Assembly: GCF_016598575.1 (NCBI RefSeq)
Contig: NZ_CP066801.1
Location: 496,001-560,000, forward strand
DNA: 64,000 nucleotides
Reading direction: 5' to 3'
Source: Streptomyces sp. HSG2
GTDB taxonomy: Bacteria > Actinomycetota > Actinomycetes > Streptomycetales > Streptomycetaceae
Made by a program: the position numbers and the translations under genes
The notes under the pieces: generated by a model
Database searches by the model: none
What the model saw: the letters and a program-made list of their open reading frames with translations, nothing else
What the model was told of the DNA's origin: nothing
Shown: piece after piece, positions 50,615 through 60,450 of the stretch
Position numbering within the stretch: the stretch's first letter is position 1
How the letters are laid out: each line of letters opens with the position of its first letter

Positions 50615-52279
50615 GTGTCCGCACTCCCCTCGCCCCAGAGTCGACCCACCGCGGTGACCCACCGGGTGACCAATCAGCCGCCACCGCTCACCGGACACGA
50701 CGTCGCCGACGACCCGGTGTTGGGCGAGGGCGTGCGGCGGGAGTCGGCCGCCTGGTGCCTGGACGACCTGGGCAGGCTCGGCAGGAGGGCCGGCGGAGCC
50801 GAGGCCCAGCGTTGGGCGGACGAGGCCAACCGCCACACGCCGGTGCTGCGCACCCACGACCGGTGGGGACATCGCGTCGACGAGGTCGACTTCCACGCCT
50901 CCTACCACGCCCTGATGGAGGTGGCCGTCGGCGCGGGTCTGGCCGGAGCCCCCTGGGCCGACGAGCGCCCCGGAGCGCACGTGGCGCGGGCGGCGGGGTT
51001 CATGGTCTGGAGCACGGTGGAGGCCGGGCACGGCTGCCCGGTCTCCATGACCTACGCCGTGGTGCCCGCGCTGCGGCACGCGCCGGAACTGGCCGCGATG
51101 TACGAGCCGCTGCTCACCAGCCGGGTCTACGACCCCGGCCTTCGACCGCCTGCCGGGAAGCGGGGGCTGCTGGCCGGCATGGGCATGACGGAGAAGCAGG
51201 GCGGCACGGACGTGCGGGCCAACACCACGACCGCCACCGAGCACGCGGACGGGACCTGGCGGCTGCGCGGTCACAAGTGGTTCACCAGCGCCCCGATGAA
51301 CGACCTGTTCCTCGTCCTGGCCCAGGCTCCCGGAGGGCTCTCCTGTTTCCTGGTGCCGCGGGTGCTGCCCGACGGCCGGCGCAACGCCTTCCGGGTCCAG
51401 AGACTCAAGGACAAGCTGGGCAACCGCTCCAACGCCAGCGGGGAACCGGAGTTCGACGACACCGTCGCCTGGCCCGTCGGCGAGGAGGGCGCGGGCGTGC
51501 GCACCATCATCGAGATGGTGACGATGACCCGGCTGGACTGCGTCCTGGGGTCCGCCTCCGGCACCCGGGCGGCGCTCGCGCAGGCCGCGCACCACGCGCG
51601 GTATCGCACCGTCTTCGGCACCCGACTCGCCGACCAGCCGTTGATGCGCAACGTCCTCGCCGACCTCGGGCTGGAGTCGGAGGCGGCCACCACGACCGCG
51701 CTCCGCCTGGCCGGCGCCGTCGACCGGGCGGTGCGGGGCGACACCGGCGAGCGGGCCTTCCTCCGGCTGGCCACGGCGGTGGCGAAGTACTGGGTGTGCA
51801 AGCGTCAGCCCATGGCCGTCGCCGAGGCGCTGGAGTGCCTGGGCGGCAACGGCTACGACGAGGCATTCGGCATGGCCCGTCTGTACCGCGAGGCCCCGCT
51901 GAACGGCATCTGGGAGGGCTCGGGCAACGTCAACGCCCTGGACGTGCTGCGGGCGGTGGAGCGGGAACCGGAGTCCGTGGAGGCCTTCGGCGCCGAGATC
52001 GAGGCCGCGACGGGCGCGGATCGACGCCTGGACACCGCCTGGCGGGAGCTCAGGGGGGAACTGTCTGCGCCCGCGGACGCGCAGGCCCGCGCCCGCCGGA
52101 TCGTGGAGCGCGCGGCGCTGGTGCTCCAGGGGTCGCTCCTGGTCCGGCACGCCCCGGCGGCCGTCGCCGACGCGTTCTGCGCGTCGCGCTTGGCGGGCGA
52201 CGGCGGCCGGTCCTTCGGCACCCTCGCGCCCGCGACCGACTTCCGGGCCCTCCTGGACCGGCTGCCCCCGCCCCGCTGA
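50615..52279 (+). CDS. Acyl-CoA dehydrogenase family protein, AidB-like
   Basis: 554 aa, longer than a normal acyl-CoA dehydrogenase and with the AidB layout: NQPPPLTGHDVADDPVLGEG at the N-terminus, GMGMTEKQGGTDVRANTTTA for FAD, HKWFTSAPMNDLFLVLAQ, RLKDKLGNRSNASGE, and ECLGGNGYDEAFGMARLYREAPLNGIWEGSGNVNALDVLRA with the catalytic-base region. AidB proteins are linked to alkylation protection and can have isovaleryl-CoA dehydrogenase activity. GTG 50615 has GGAGGA. Electrons would pass to EtfAB. Confidence 0.9.
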   Translation: MSALPSPQSRPTAVTHRVTNQPPPLTGHDVADDPVLGEGVRRESAAWCLDDLGRLGRRAGGAEAQRWADEANRHTPVLRTHDRWGHRVDEVDFHASYHALMEVAVGAGLAGAPWADERPGAHVARAAGFMVWSTVEAGHGCPVSMTYAVVPALRHAPELAAMYEPLLTSRVYDPGLRPPAGKRGLLAGMGMTEKQGGTDVRANTTTATEHADGTWRLRGHKWFTSAPMNDLFLVLAQAPGGLSCFLVPRVLPDGRRNAFRVQRLKDKLGNRSNASGEPEFDDTVAWPVGEEGAGVRTIIEMVTMTRLDCVLGSASGTRAALAQAAHHARYRTVFGTRLADQPLMRNVLADLGLESEAATTTALRLAGAVDRAVRGDTGERAFLRLATAVAKYWVCKRQPMAVAEALECLGGNGYDEAFGMARLYREAPLNGIWEGSGNVNALDVLRAVEREPESVEAFGAEIEAATGADRRLDTAWRELRGELSAPADAQARARRIVERAALVLQGSLLVRHAPAAVADAFCASRLAGDGGRSFGTLAPATDFRALLDRLPPPR

Positions 52280-52424
52280 CTCCCCACGCGAGCAGCGGAA
52301 GCGACACGCGCCCCCTCCCCGCCCCGCACGCCCGGGGGAGACATCGACCCCCGAATGTCCCAGACTCTTACGAAAACACGCGGTCGATCCCGTTCGTCGG
52401 AGCGGGAACGGAGAGGTCGGTCCT

Positions 52425-53426
52425 GTGCATGACGTCCCGTTCTGGTTGTGGATGCTCTTCGCGTTCCTGGTGGTGGTCTCCCTCGCGATCGACCTGCTCG
52501 CCCATCGACAGGCCCATGTCATCGGTTTCCGGGAGGCCGCCGTCTGGAGCTGTGTCTGGGTGGGGCTGGCGCTCGCCTTCGGCGCGGTGGTCTTCCTCGT
52601 GGTCGGCACGACCGCCGGGGTGGAGTACACGACGGCGTGGCTCCTTGAGAAGAGCCTGTCCGTGGACAACCTCTTCGTCTTCGCCCTGATCTTCGGATAC
52701 TTCCGGGTCCCACGCGCCTACCAGCACCGGGTTCTCTTCCTGGGGGTCCTCGGGGCGCTGGTGTTCCGCGGCGTCTTCCTCGCTCTCGGCGTGGCGGTCG
52801 TCAACCGCTTCACCGCCGTCCTGTTCGTCTTCGCGGCGGTGTTGTTCTACAGCACCTACAAGATCCTCCGCGAGGAGGAGGACAGCTTCGACCCCGGCCG
52901 GAGCCTGGCCGTGCGCCTGCTGCGAAGAGTCGTGCCGGTGCGCGACGAGTACGCCGGACCCCACTTCTTCGTCAAGGAGGCCGGGAAGCGGGTCGCCACC
53001 CCGCTGCTCGCCGTCGTCGCCGCGATCGAGGCAGCCGACCTCGTGTTCGCCGTCGACAGCGTGCCTGCGGTACTGGCGGTCAGCAGCGACACCTTCATCG
53101 TCTACACCAGCAACGCCTTCGCCATCCTGGGACTCCGCGCCCTGTACTTCCTGCTGTCGGGGCTACTCGACCGGTTCCACTACCTCAGCAAGGGCCTGGC
53201 GCTCATCCTGGCCTTCATCGGGGTCAAGCTCGTCCTCCAGGCGTCCCACAAGACGATCAGCACCGCCGTTCCCGAGATCCCCTCGCTGGTCAGTCTGGCC
53301 TTCATCGTCGTCGTGCTGACGGCGTCGGTGGTCGTCAGCGTGCTGCGCCCGCCGGTCCCCCCGCCGGTGGCGGGCGAGGCGGGAGGGGACGCGGGCGGTC
53401 CCCCGGGAAAGCCGCCGGACGGCTGA
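52425..53426 (+). CDS. TerC family integral membrane protein
   Basis: 333 aa with about nine membrane helices. The TerC blocks are EKSLSVDNLFVFALIFGYFRVPRAYQHRVLFLGVLGALVFRG and AIEAADLVFAVDSVPAVLAVSSDTFIVYTSNAFAILGLRALYFLL, each with conserved Asp/Glu in the membrane. The family exports or handles Mn2+ or is linked to tellurite resistance. GTG 52425 has GGAGAGG. No ter partner genes are adjacent. A short hairpin follows. Confidence 0.92.
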   Translation: MHDVPFWLWMLFAFLVVVSLAIDLLAHRQAHVIGFREAAVWSCVWVGLALAFGAVVFLVVGTTAGVEYTTAWLLEKSLSVDNLFVFALIFGYFRVPRAYQHRVLFLGVLGALVFRGVFLALGVAVVNRFTAVLFVFAAVLFYSTYKILREEEDSFDPGRSLAVRLLRRVVPVRDEYAGPHFFVKEAGKRVATPLLAVVAAIEAADLVFAVDSVPAVLAVSSDTFIVYTSNAFAILGLRALYFLLSGLLDRFHYLSKGLALILAFIGVKLVLQASHKTISTAVPEIPSLVSLAFIVVVLTASVVVSVLRPPVPPPVAGEAGGDAGGPPGKPPDG

Positions 53427-53810
53427 CCCGAGTGCGTTCGGCACCCCGGTTCTCCGCCGGCTTCCGGCGGGCTTTCCGGTGCGAGCCCGGGGACCCGTGG
53501 TGCCTCCCGCTCCCGGAGCGCGACGTGTTCCCCTCCCCGGCGCGCCTCCCACTCCCCGCACCGCCGTCCCGACGCCCCCGCGCGGGTCCCTCGGTCGGCG
53601 GCCGGGCGTCCGCCGCCGGCCGGGATCGGGGCCGGGCGGTGGGAAGCGGCCTCCCGATACGGGAGGATGAGTCCGCCGGCGCCGCCAACTCCCCACCGTG
53701 GCAACGGTGTACCGGCCCAGACGGAAACGAGCAGGTGACGACGTGACGCAACCCCGTATCAGGCCACCGGCAGGGCCCCCCGGCCACCGGACCCCCCGCG
53801 GAGGTGCCCG
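53427..53810. other. Intergenic region between terC and mscS genes
   Basis: No gene. The terC terminator is at 53454-53470. CCTCCCG/CGGGAGG (53650-53656 and 53660-53666, loop ATA) is a perfect 7-bp inverted repeat about 145 nt before the mscS start, which may be an operator. Confidence 0.5.
53454..53470 (+). terminator. Short hairpin after terC
   Basis: CCGCCGG (53454-53460), loop CTT, CCGGCGG (53464-53470), then GCTTTCC. Confidence 0.5.
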
Positions 53811-54998
53811 GTGGTGACCCGTGCCCTCACCATGGACGACCTCGTCCCGGCCGGCGTCGTCCTGGCCGCCGGAGTAGTGGGGGCCTTGCTGCTCCGACTG
53901 CTGATGCGCTGGCTGGCCGGGCACGCCGGCCGCACGCGCTGGAGCGGTGACGACATCATCGTGGACGCCCTGCGCACCATCGTGCCGTGGACCGCCGTCG
54001 CGGGCGGCGTGGCGGGGGCGGCGGCGGTCCTGCCGCTGACCGGATCGGTCCGGCACCACACGCATCAGACGCTGACGGTGCTGCTGATCTTCGTCGCCAC
54101 CCTGTCCGCCGCCCGGGTCGTGGCCGAGCTGGTGCGCACGGTGACCGTGTCCCGCTCGGGGGTCGCAGGATCGGCCACCATCTTCATGACCATCACGCGG
54201 ATCCTGGTCCTGGCGATCGGCTTCCTCGTGGTCCTGCAGACCCTGGGGATCTCCATAGCGCCACTGCTCACCGCGCTCGGCGTGGGCGGCCTCGCGGTGG
54301 CGCTGGCCCTCCAGGACACCCTCGCCAACCTGTTCGCCGGGATCCACATCCTCGCCTCGAAGACCGTCCAGCCCGGCGACTACATCCAGCTCAGCAGCGG
54401 CGAGGAAGGATACGTCGAGGACATCAACTGGCGCCAGACCACGGTCCGGGAGCTGTCCAACAACCTCGTGGTGATCCCCAACGGCCAACTGGCCCGGTCG
54501 AACATGACCAACTACATGCGCCCCGAGCAGAAGCTGACCATCCTCGTGCAGGTCGGCGTCGCCTACGACAGCGACCTGGACCACGTGGAACGGGTCACCG
54601 CGGACGTCGTGACCGAGGTCATGACGGAGATCACCGGCGCGGTGCCGGAGCACGAGCCCGCGGTCCGCTTCCACACCTTCGGGGACTCGCGGATCGGCTT
54701 CACCGTCATCCTGGGCGTCGGCGAGTTCAGCGACCAGTACCGGATCAAGCACGAGTTCGTGAAGCGGCTGCACCGGCGCTACCGCGCGGAGGGGATCCAC
54801 ATCCCGGCGCCCGCCCGCACCGTCGCGCTGCGTCAGGGGTCCGTGGTCGTGCCGCACCAACGGACCCAGGCCACGGACCCGACCGGCGACCCCGAGGGCG
54901 GGGCGGACCACCCGACGGGACCCCGGTCGAACAAGGATCGACCAAGAGATATCTTGATGTCGAGCAATGTTGCAGACGTGGAGCGGAGCACCCGGTGA
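53811..54998 (+). CDS. MscS family mechanosensitive channel
   Basis: 395 aa. Four membrane helices (about 10-30, 55-75, 85-110 and 120-150), a pore helix [32 protein letters not shown] with the Gly/Ala repeat, and the cytosolic beta domain [49 protein letters not shown]. The last 45 residues are low-complexity. The stop overlaps the isocitrate dehydrogenase GTG as GTGA. GTG 53811 has GGAGG upstream. Releases solutes on osmotic down-shock. The extended tail may be real or the result of a lost stop. Confidence 0.9.
   Translation: MVTRALTMDDLVPAGVVLAAGVVGALLLRLLMRWLAGHAGRTRWSGDDIIVDALRTIVPWTAVAGGVAGAAAVLPLTGSVRHHTHQTLTVLLIFVATLSAARVVAELVRTVTVSRSGVAGSATIFMTITRILVLAIGFLVVLQTLGISIAPLLTALGVGGLAVALALQDTLANLFAGIHILASKTVQPGDYIQLSSGEEGYVEDINWRQTTVRELSNNLVVIPNGQLARSNMTNYMRPEQKLTILVQVGVAYDSDLDHVERVTADVVTEVMTEITGAVPEHEPAVRFHTFGDSRIGFTVILGVGEFSDQYRIKHEFVKRLHRRYRAEGIHIPAPARTVALRQGSVVVPHQRTQATDPTGDPEGGADHPTGPRSNKDRPRDILMSSNVADVERSTR
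54950..54964. promoter_or_regulatory. Candidate operator upstream of isocitrate dehydrogenase
   Basis: TATCTTGATGTCGAG holds the imperfect palindrome CTTGA-TG-TCGAG. It directly follows another symmetrical piece (CAAGAGATATCTTG at 54944-54957). It lies 31 nt before the GTG and inside the mscS tail. Confidence 0.4.
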
Positions 54999-57214
54999 CT
55001 GACTCGACCATCATCTACACCCACACTGACGAGGCCCCGGCCCTGGCCACGTATTCCTTCCTGCCGGTGATCCGGGCCTACGCCGCGCAGGCGGGCGTCC
55101 CGGTGGAGACCCGTGACATCTCGCTGGCCGGACGCGTCATCGCCGCCTTCCCGGAGTACCTCTCCGAGGACCAGCGGATCCCCGACGCGCTGGCGGAGCT
55201 GGGGCGTCTCGCGGGCACCCCCGCCGCCAACATCATCAAGCTGCCCAACATCTCCGCCTCGATTCCGCAGCTCAAGGCCGCCGTGGCCGAGCTTCGATCC
55301 CAGGGCTACGCACTGCCCGAGTACCCGGACGACCCGAAGACGGACGAGGAGCGGGAGATCCGCGCCCGCTACGACAAGATCAAGGGCTCTGCGGTCAACC
55401 CCGTGCTCCGCGAGGGCAACTCCGACCGCCGCGCGCCCGCCTCGGTCAAGAGCTACGCCCGGTCGCACCCGCACCGCATGGGTGCCTGGACCGCCGATTC
55501 CAGGACGGACGTGGCGACGATGGGCGCCGACGACTTCCGTTCCACCGAGAAGTCCGCGGTGATCCCCGAGGACGGGACGCTGCGCATCGAACTGAAGGGC
55601 GACGACGGCTCCACCACCGTGCTGCGCGAGTCGGTTCCGGTCACGGCCGGTGAGGTCGTCGACGCCTCCGTGATGCGGGTCGCCGCCCTCCGCGAGTTCC
55701 TCACCGCCCAGGTGGCCCGGGCCAAGGAGGAGGGCGTACTGTTCTCCGTCCACCTCAAGGCCACGATGATGAAGGTCTCCGACCCGATCGTCTTCGGACA
55801 CGTGGTGCGCGCCTTCTTCCCCGAGACCTTCGCACGCCACGGCGAGCGGCTCGCCGCGGCCGGTCTCACCCCGAACGACGGCCTGGGCGGCATCCACAAG
55901 GGCCTGGAGTCGCTGCCGGACGGCGCCGAGATCAAGGCGTCCTTCGACGCCGAACTCGCCGCGGGCCCGGCGCTCGCCATGGTCGACTCCGACCGGGGGA
56001 TCACCAACCTGCACGTGCCGTCCGACGTCATCATCGACGCCTCCATGCCGGCCATGATCCGCACCTCCGGTCACATGTGGGGGCCGGACGGGCAGGAGCA
56101 CGACGCTCTCGCGGTGATCCCCGACTCCTCCTACGCCGGCGTGTACCAGGCCGTGATCGAGGACTGCAAGGCCAACGGGGCCTACGACCCGGCCACCATG
56201 GGTTCGGTGCCCAACGTGGGACTGATGGCGCGGAAGGCCGAGGAGTACGGCAGCCACGACAAGACCTTCGAGATCCCCGTCACCGGCACCGTCCGCCTCG
56301 TCGACCAGGCCGGCAACGCCGTACTGGAGCAGACCGTCTCCGCCGGGGACGTCTTCCGCGCCTGCCAGACCAAGGACGCCCCGATCAAGGACTGGGTGAA
56401 GCTGGCCGTCGCCCGCGCCCGCGCCACCGGCGACCCGGCGGTCTTCTGGCTGGACCCCTCCCGCGCCCACGACGCCAACCTCATCGAGAAGGTCCGCCGC
56501 TACCTCCCCGAGCACGACACCGAGGGCCTGGACATCAGCATCCTGTCCCCGGTGGAGGCGACCGAGCTCTCGGTGCGGCGGATCCGGCGCGGCGAGAACA
56601 CCATCTCCGTCACGGGCAACGTGCTCCGCGACTATCTCACCGACCTCTTCCCGATCCTGGAGCTGGGCACCAGCGCCAAGATGCTGTCCGTGGTTCCCCT
56701 GATGGCGGGCGGCGGTCTGTTCGAGACCGGCGCCGGGGGCTCCGCGCCCAAGCACGTCCAGCAGCTCGTCAAGGAGAACTACCTGCGCTGGGACTCCCTC
56801 GGCGAGTTCTTCGCGCTGGTGCCGTCGCTGGAGCACTACGCCCAGACCACCGGCAACGCGCGGGCCCGGGTGCTCGCCGACGCCCTCGACCGCGCGACTG
56901 CCACGTTCCTCGACGAGGACAAGTCGCCGACCCGGCGACTGGGCGGCATCGACAACCGCGGCAGCCACTTCTACCTGTCGCTGTACTGGGCCCGGGAGCT
57001 GGCCGCGCAGACCGACGACGCGGAGCTGGCCGCGATCTTCGCCCCCCTCGCCCGGAAGCTCGCCGACGGCGAGCGGGCGATCGTCGAGGAACTGACGGCC
57101 GTCCAGGGCTCCCCTGTCGAGATCGGCGGCTACTACCAGCCCGACCCGGCCAAGGCCGCCGCCGTCATGCGCCCTTCGGCCACCTGGAACGCGGCGCTGG
57201 CCTCGCTGGGCTGA
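54995..57214 (+). CDS. NADP-dependent isocitrate dehydrogenase, monomeric type
   Basis: 739 aa, the usual size of the monomeric IDH-II class found in actinomycetes. Converts isocitrate to 2-oxoglutarate, CO2 and NADPH in the TCA cycle. [29 protein letters not shown] and [22 protein letters not shown] are the family N-terminus. The active-site blocks [23 protein letters not shown] and [28 protein letters not shown] are intact, with the substrate-binding region [20 protein letters not shown]. The GTG at 54995 overlaps the mscS stop (GTGA). Confidence 0.96.
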   Translation: MTDSTIIYTHTDEAPALATYSFLPVIRAYAAQAGVPVETRDISLAGRVIAAFPEYLSEDQRIPDALAELGRLAGTPAANIIKLPNISASIPQLKAAVAELRSQGYALPEYPDDPKTDEEREIRARYDKIKGSAVNPVLREGNSDRRAPASVKSYARSHPHRMGAWTADSRTDVATMGADDFRSTEKSAVIPEDGTLRIELKGDDGSTTVLRESVPVTAGEVVDASVMRVAALREFLTAQVARAKEEGVLFSVHLKATMMKVSDPIVFGHVVRAFFPETFARHGERLAAAGLTPNDGLGGIHKGLESLPDGAEIKASFDAELAAGPALAMVDSDRGITNLHVPSDVIIDASMPAMIRTSGHMWGPDGQEHDALAVIPDSSYAGVYQAVIEDCKANGAYDPATMGSVPNVGLMARKAEEYGSHDKTFEIPVTGTVRLVDQAGNAVLEQTVSAGDVFRACQTKDAPIKDWVKLAVARARATGDPAVFWLDPSRAHDANLIEKVRRYLPEHDTEGLDISILSPVEATELSVRRIRRGENTISVTGNVLRDYLTDLFPILELGTSAKMLSVVPLMAGGGLFETGAGGSAPKHVQQLVKENYLRWDSLGEFFALVPSLEHYAQTTGNARARVLADALDRATATFLDEDKSPTRRLGGIDNRGSHFYLSLYWARELAAQTDDAELAAIFAPLARKLADGERAIVEELTAVQGSPVEIGGYYQPDPAKAAAVMRPSATWNAALASLG

Positions 57215-57232
57215 GACCCCGGCTCGCCCCTC

Positions 57233-57269
57233 GGCGCTCCGCCCCGCCCCGCCCCGGGAGCGGAGCGCC
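57233..57269. terminator. Hairpin terminator after isocitrate dehydrogenase
   Basis: GGCGCTCCG (57233-57241) pairs with CGGAGCGCC (57261-57269), 9 bp around 19 nt, between convergent genes. Confidence 0.6.
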
Positions 57270-57309
57270 CCGCCCGCCCCTGGCCCTCGCACGCCGGCAC
57301 CGTCGAGGC

Positions 57310-58956
57310 TCAGTCCCTTCTCAGCACACGGGCCAGGACCCGCCGCAACTCCGCGCCGGGGTCCGTCACCGGTCCCGGAGAACGCCAGGCCACGAAGCCG
57401 TCCGGGCGCACCAGGACCGCCCCGTCGACGGTGATGCCGTGTGACCTGGTCCAGTCCGCGCCGTCGGCCGGACGGAGGTCGGCGCCCACGCCGATGGGAT
57501 GGGAGGCGAGCCGTACGGACCCCTCACGGGCCAGATCCCGCGCGGCGGCGTGCCACCCCGTGGTGTCGTCGGCCGAGCTGAGGAGGACCATCGACCGCTC
57601 GTACAGGTCGAGAGTGGAGGAGCGACCCGGACGGGACGGGTCTCCGCGCAGCCACAGATGGGGAGCGCGTTCGCCCGGCCCGGCGGGGGCGCCGAGCGTG
57701 GTCGTGAAGACGGCCCCCTCGCACGACGCGCCGAGCACCGCGCCTCGGGTGTAGCGGTAGCCCAAGACCGCCTCCGCCATCCCGCCCGCGCGGTCCGCGG
57801 TCCCGGCGGCGTGGGTGTCGCGGGGACATCCGGGGTGGCCGTGCTCGCGTGAACGGGCCGAGGCGCGGGCGGCGGTGGCCCGGGCCACCGGGCGACGCTC
57901 GGCGTCGTAGGTGTCGAGCAGGGCGGGCCCCGCCCAGCCGGCCCGTACCGCGGCGAGCTTCCAGGCCAGGTTGTGGGCGTCCTGGATGCCGGTGTTGGAG
58001 CCGAACGCCCCGGTCGGGGGCATCTGATGGGCCGCGTCACCGGCGAGGAACACCCGATCGGCCGCGAAGGTGTCGGCGATCCGTTCGGCGGCGCGCCAGG
58101 AGGCCGTCCCGGTGACCTCCACGTCGAGCCCGGGCACCCCGGTCGCCCGGCGGATGTGCCGGGCGCACCGCTCGGGCGTGAAGTGCTCGGGCCTCTCGCC
58201 GAGTTCCGGGTGCCAGGGGGCGTGGAAGACCCAGTGCTCCCGGTTGTCGACGGGGAGCAGCGCGCCCTCGGCCTGGGGGTCCGTCAGATAGCACACGACG
58301 AAGCGGCGGTCTCCGACGACGTCGGCGAGCGTCTTGGAACGGAAGACGACGCTGACGCTGTGGAAGAGGTCGCCGGGTCCGGTCGAGCGGATGCCGAGCC
58401 GGTCGCGGACGGTGCTGCGCGGTCCGTCCGCGGCCACGAGGTGGTCGGCGCGGACGGTCCGGTGCCTGCCGGTGTCCCGGTCGCGCAGGAGGGCGGTCAC
58501 GCCCCGCGCGTCCTGTTCGAAGGCGAGCAGTTCCGTGGAGAATCGGAGGTCGCCACCGAGTTCCCGGGCCGCGTCCCGTAGGACGGGTTCGAGGTCGTTC
58601 TGACTGCACAGGCACCACGAGGTGGGGCTGAGCGGCCCCGCTCCGGCGGCGGCGTCGACGTGGCGGAGCAACCACCGCTCCTCCGCGCCGGACAGCGACG
58701 GCGTGCGGAGGATGCCTCGGTTGCCCGCCAGCGCCGAGGCCGCCGATCGGATCGCCGGCTCGATCCCCGCCACCCGGAACAGCTCCATCGTCCGGACGTT
58801 GTTGCCCCGGCCCCGCGGGTGCGCCGAGGTCGCCGCGTGCCGCTCGACCAGGATGTGCGGCACTCCGAGACGCCCGAGGAAGAGGGAGAGGGACAGACCC
58901 ACCAGGGATCCGCCCACGACGAGGACGGGGGTCCGGTGGTCGGTGTCTGAGGACAT
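57310..58956 (-). CDS. FAD-dependent aromatic hydroxylase (polyketide hydroxylase type)
   Basis: 548 aa class A flavoprotein monooxygenase. GxGxxG motif VLVVGGSLVGLSLSLFLGRLGV, DG motif LVAADGPRSTVRDRLGI and GD motif VFLAGDAAHQMPPTGAFGSNTGIQDAHNLAWKLA are complete. The C-terminal thioredoxin-like domain is as in aklavinone or WhiE-type hydroxylases. ATG 58956 has AGGAGA upstream. It is divergent from a SchA/CurD gene, an arrangement like the divergent hydroxylase of the spore-pigment cluster. It probably uses NADPH and O2 to hydroxylate a polycyclic aromatic compound. No polyketide synthase is here. Confidence 0.92.
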   Translation of the reverse strand: MSSDTDHRTPVLVVGGSLVGLSLSLFLGRLGVPHILVERHAATSAHPRGRGNNVRTMELFRVAGIEPAIRSAASALAGNRGILRTPSLSGAEERWLLRHVDAAAGAGPLSPTSWCLCSQNDLEPVLRDAARELGGDLRFSTELLAFEQDARGVTALLRDRDTGRHRTVRADHLVAADGPRSTVRDRLGIRSTGPGDLFHSVSVVFRSKTLADVVGDRRFVVCYLTDPQAEGALLPVDNREHWVFHAPWHPELGERPEHFTPERCARHIRRATGVPGLDVEVTGTASWRAAERIADTFAADRVFLAGDAAHQMPPTGAFGSNTGIQDAHNLAWKLAAVRAGWAGPALLDTYDAERRPVARATAARASARSREHGHPGCPRDTHAAGTADRAGGMAEAVLGYRYTRGAVLGASCEGAVFTTTLGAPAGPGERAPHLWLRGDPSRPGRSSTLDLYERSMVLLSSADDTTGWHAAARDLAREGSVRLASHPIGVGADLRPADGADWTRSHGITVDGAVLVRPDGFVAWRSPGPVTDPGAELRRVLARVLRRD

Positions 58957-59154
58957 GGGGGTCTCCTGGTGCCGGCGGTGCGAGCGGTGCGGGCGTCGAG
59001 GTTCGCATGCCCCTCCGGACGATCCGTGTTTCCCATCACCCGGGTGATTCACGCAAGTCGCGCACCCGCGCGCCGGAGACACACGATCGAGACCACCGGT
59101 GTGGCGCACACCGGCACCGGATCCGGACCCCGGCCCGAAGGAGACACGCACAGG

Positions 59155-60300
59155 ATGACCATGTTGGATGAAGCCAAGCAGCCGCTGCCGCGCGAGGGGT
59201 CGGAGCGGGTCTCGCAGTCCGTCTTCGACGACTCCACGCTCCGGGTCGTCCTTCTCCTGGATCTCTACGACGGGGCGCAGCAGCGGTTTCTGGAGACCTA
59301 CGAGCGGTTGCGTCGACACGTGGCCTCGGTGCCGGGCCATGTCGGCGAGCAGTTGTGCCAGTCGATCGAGAACCCTTCGCAGTGGCTCATCACCAGCGAG
59401 TGGGAGAGCGCTCCTCCCTTCCTCGCCTGGGTGAACAGCGAGGAACACGTCCAGATGGTCCGCCCGCTGCACCGATGTGTGCGGGACACCAGGTCGCTGC
59501 GGTTCCACGTCCTGCGGGAGACCGGTGGCGCGACCTCCGACGCGGGGCGGACCCGCCCGCAGCCCTCGCCGAGGGTCGGCGACGGGGTCATCCGACACGC
59601 GCTCACCTTCGCCGTCAAGCCGGGCAGCGAGCCGACCGTGGCCCGGTTGCTCGCCGACTACCCGTCGCCCGATCCGCGGGTGGACGACACCACGCGGCTG
59701 TGCCGCACCTCGGTGTTCATGCACGGTCGGCACGTCGTCCGGTTCGTCGAGGTGCGTGGTGATCTGCTGGCGGCGCTGCGGCACATCGCCGGACGGCCCG
59801 AGGTGCGGGCCCTGGAGGAGGCCGTCAACCCCTACCTGGAGCAGGAGCGCGACCTCGGTGACCCGGAGTCGGCCCGGGTCTTCTTCACACGGGCCGCGCT
59901 GACGGCGGTGCACCACGTGCGCACCAGCGGGCCCGTGCCGGGGCACGCGCGCCGGCACGCGCTGTACTACCCGGCTCGGCAGGGTCACGGGACGCGGCTG
60001 GCACGTCTGTTGGCTCGGCACGCCGAGGCGGTGGCATCCGACGCACTCAGTCCGATCCGCAACTCGACGGTCTTCCAGCGCGACGACTTCGTGGTGCGCC
60101 TGATCGACGTGCTGGGCGGCATCGACGACACGCCTGCCCTGTCGCTGGGGCTCCAGGACCCCGCCGACGTGTCCGAGCTCCTGTCCCACCTGGACACACG
60201 GGCCCTGGGAGTCGACGCCGCCGACGACGACGGCGTCGGTCGGCTGCTGGTCGCCGCGGGCATGACGACGGTCACGGATCGCAGAGCGGCCGACGGCTGA
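59155..60300 (+). CDS. SchA/CurD-like domain protein (antibiotic monooxygenase-like fold)
   Basis: 381 aa. Residues 25-130 look like an antibiotic biosynthesis monooxygenase domain (LRVVLLLDLYDGAQQRFLETYERLRRHVASVPGHVGEQLCQSIENPSQWLITSEWESAPPFLAWVNSEEH), and 145-365 contain two SchA/CurD-like copies (HALTFAVKPGSEPTVARLLADYPSPDPRVDD..., HALYYPARQGHGTRLARLLARHAEAVASD...). This family occurs in spore-pigment and aromatic polyketide clusters and may act in cyclisation or oxidation. ATG 59155 with a second ATG at 59161; AAGGAG lies 13 nt upstream. Divergent from the hydroxylase. Confidence 0.87.
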   Translation: MTMLDEAKQPLPREGSERVSQSVFDDSTLRVVLLLDLYDGAQQRFLETYERLRRHVASVPGHVGEQLCQSIENPSQWLITSEWESAPPFLAWVNSEEHVQMVRPLHRCVRDTRSLRFHVLRETGGATSDAGRTRPQPSPRVGDGVIRHALTFAVKPGSEPTVARLLADYPSPDPRVDDTTRLCRTSVFMHGRHVVRFVEVRGDLLAALRHIAGRPEVRALEEAVNPYLEQERDLGDPESARVFFTRAALTAVHHVRTSGPVPGHARRHALYYPARQGHGTRLARLLARHAEAVASDALSPIRNSTVFQRDDFVVRLIDVLGGIDDTPALSLGLQDPADVSELLSHLDTRALGVDAADDDGVGRLLVAAGMTTVTDRRAADG

Positions 60301-60371
60301 CGGAGCGCGCACCGCGTCGGGGCGTCGACGGTCCTGAGGACCGTCCGCCGAGGACGGTGGACCCGGGAGAC

Positions 60372-60412
60372 GGCGAGCCCCGACCCGCGAAACGCTCGGG
60401 TCGGGGCTCGCC
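60372..60412. terminator. Strong bidirectional terminator (16-bp perfect stem)
   Basis: 60372-60387 (GGCGAGCCCCGACCCG) is the exact reverse complement of 60397-60412 around a 9-nt loop. It separates the convergent SchA/CurD and O-methyltransferase genes. A smaller hairpin (ACGGTCC/GGACCGT) lies upstream near 60328-60344. Confidence 0.75.
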
Positions 60413-60450
60413 GCGAGGGGGCGCGACCCGGGGGAGGCCCGCCCCGGGGC

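Noticed and set aside
54833..57292. 819-codon minus-strand frame
   Set aside because: Antisense to isocitrate dehydrogenase; no motif.
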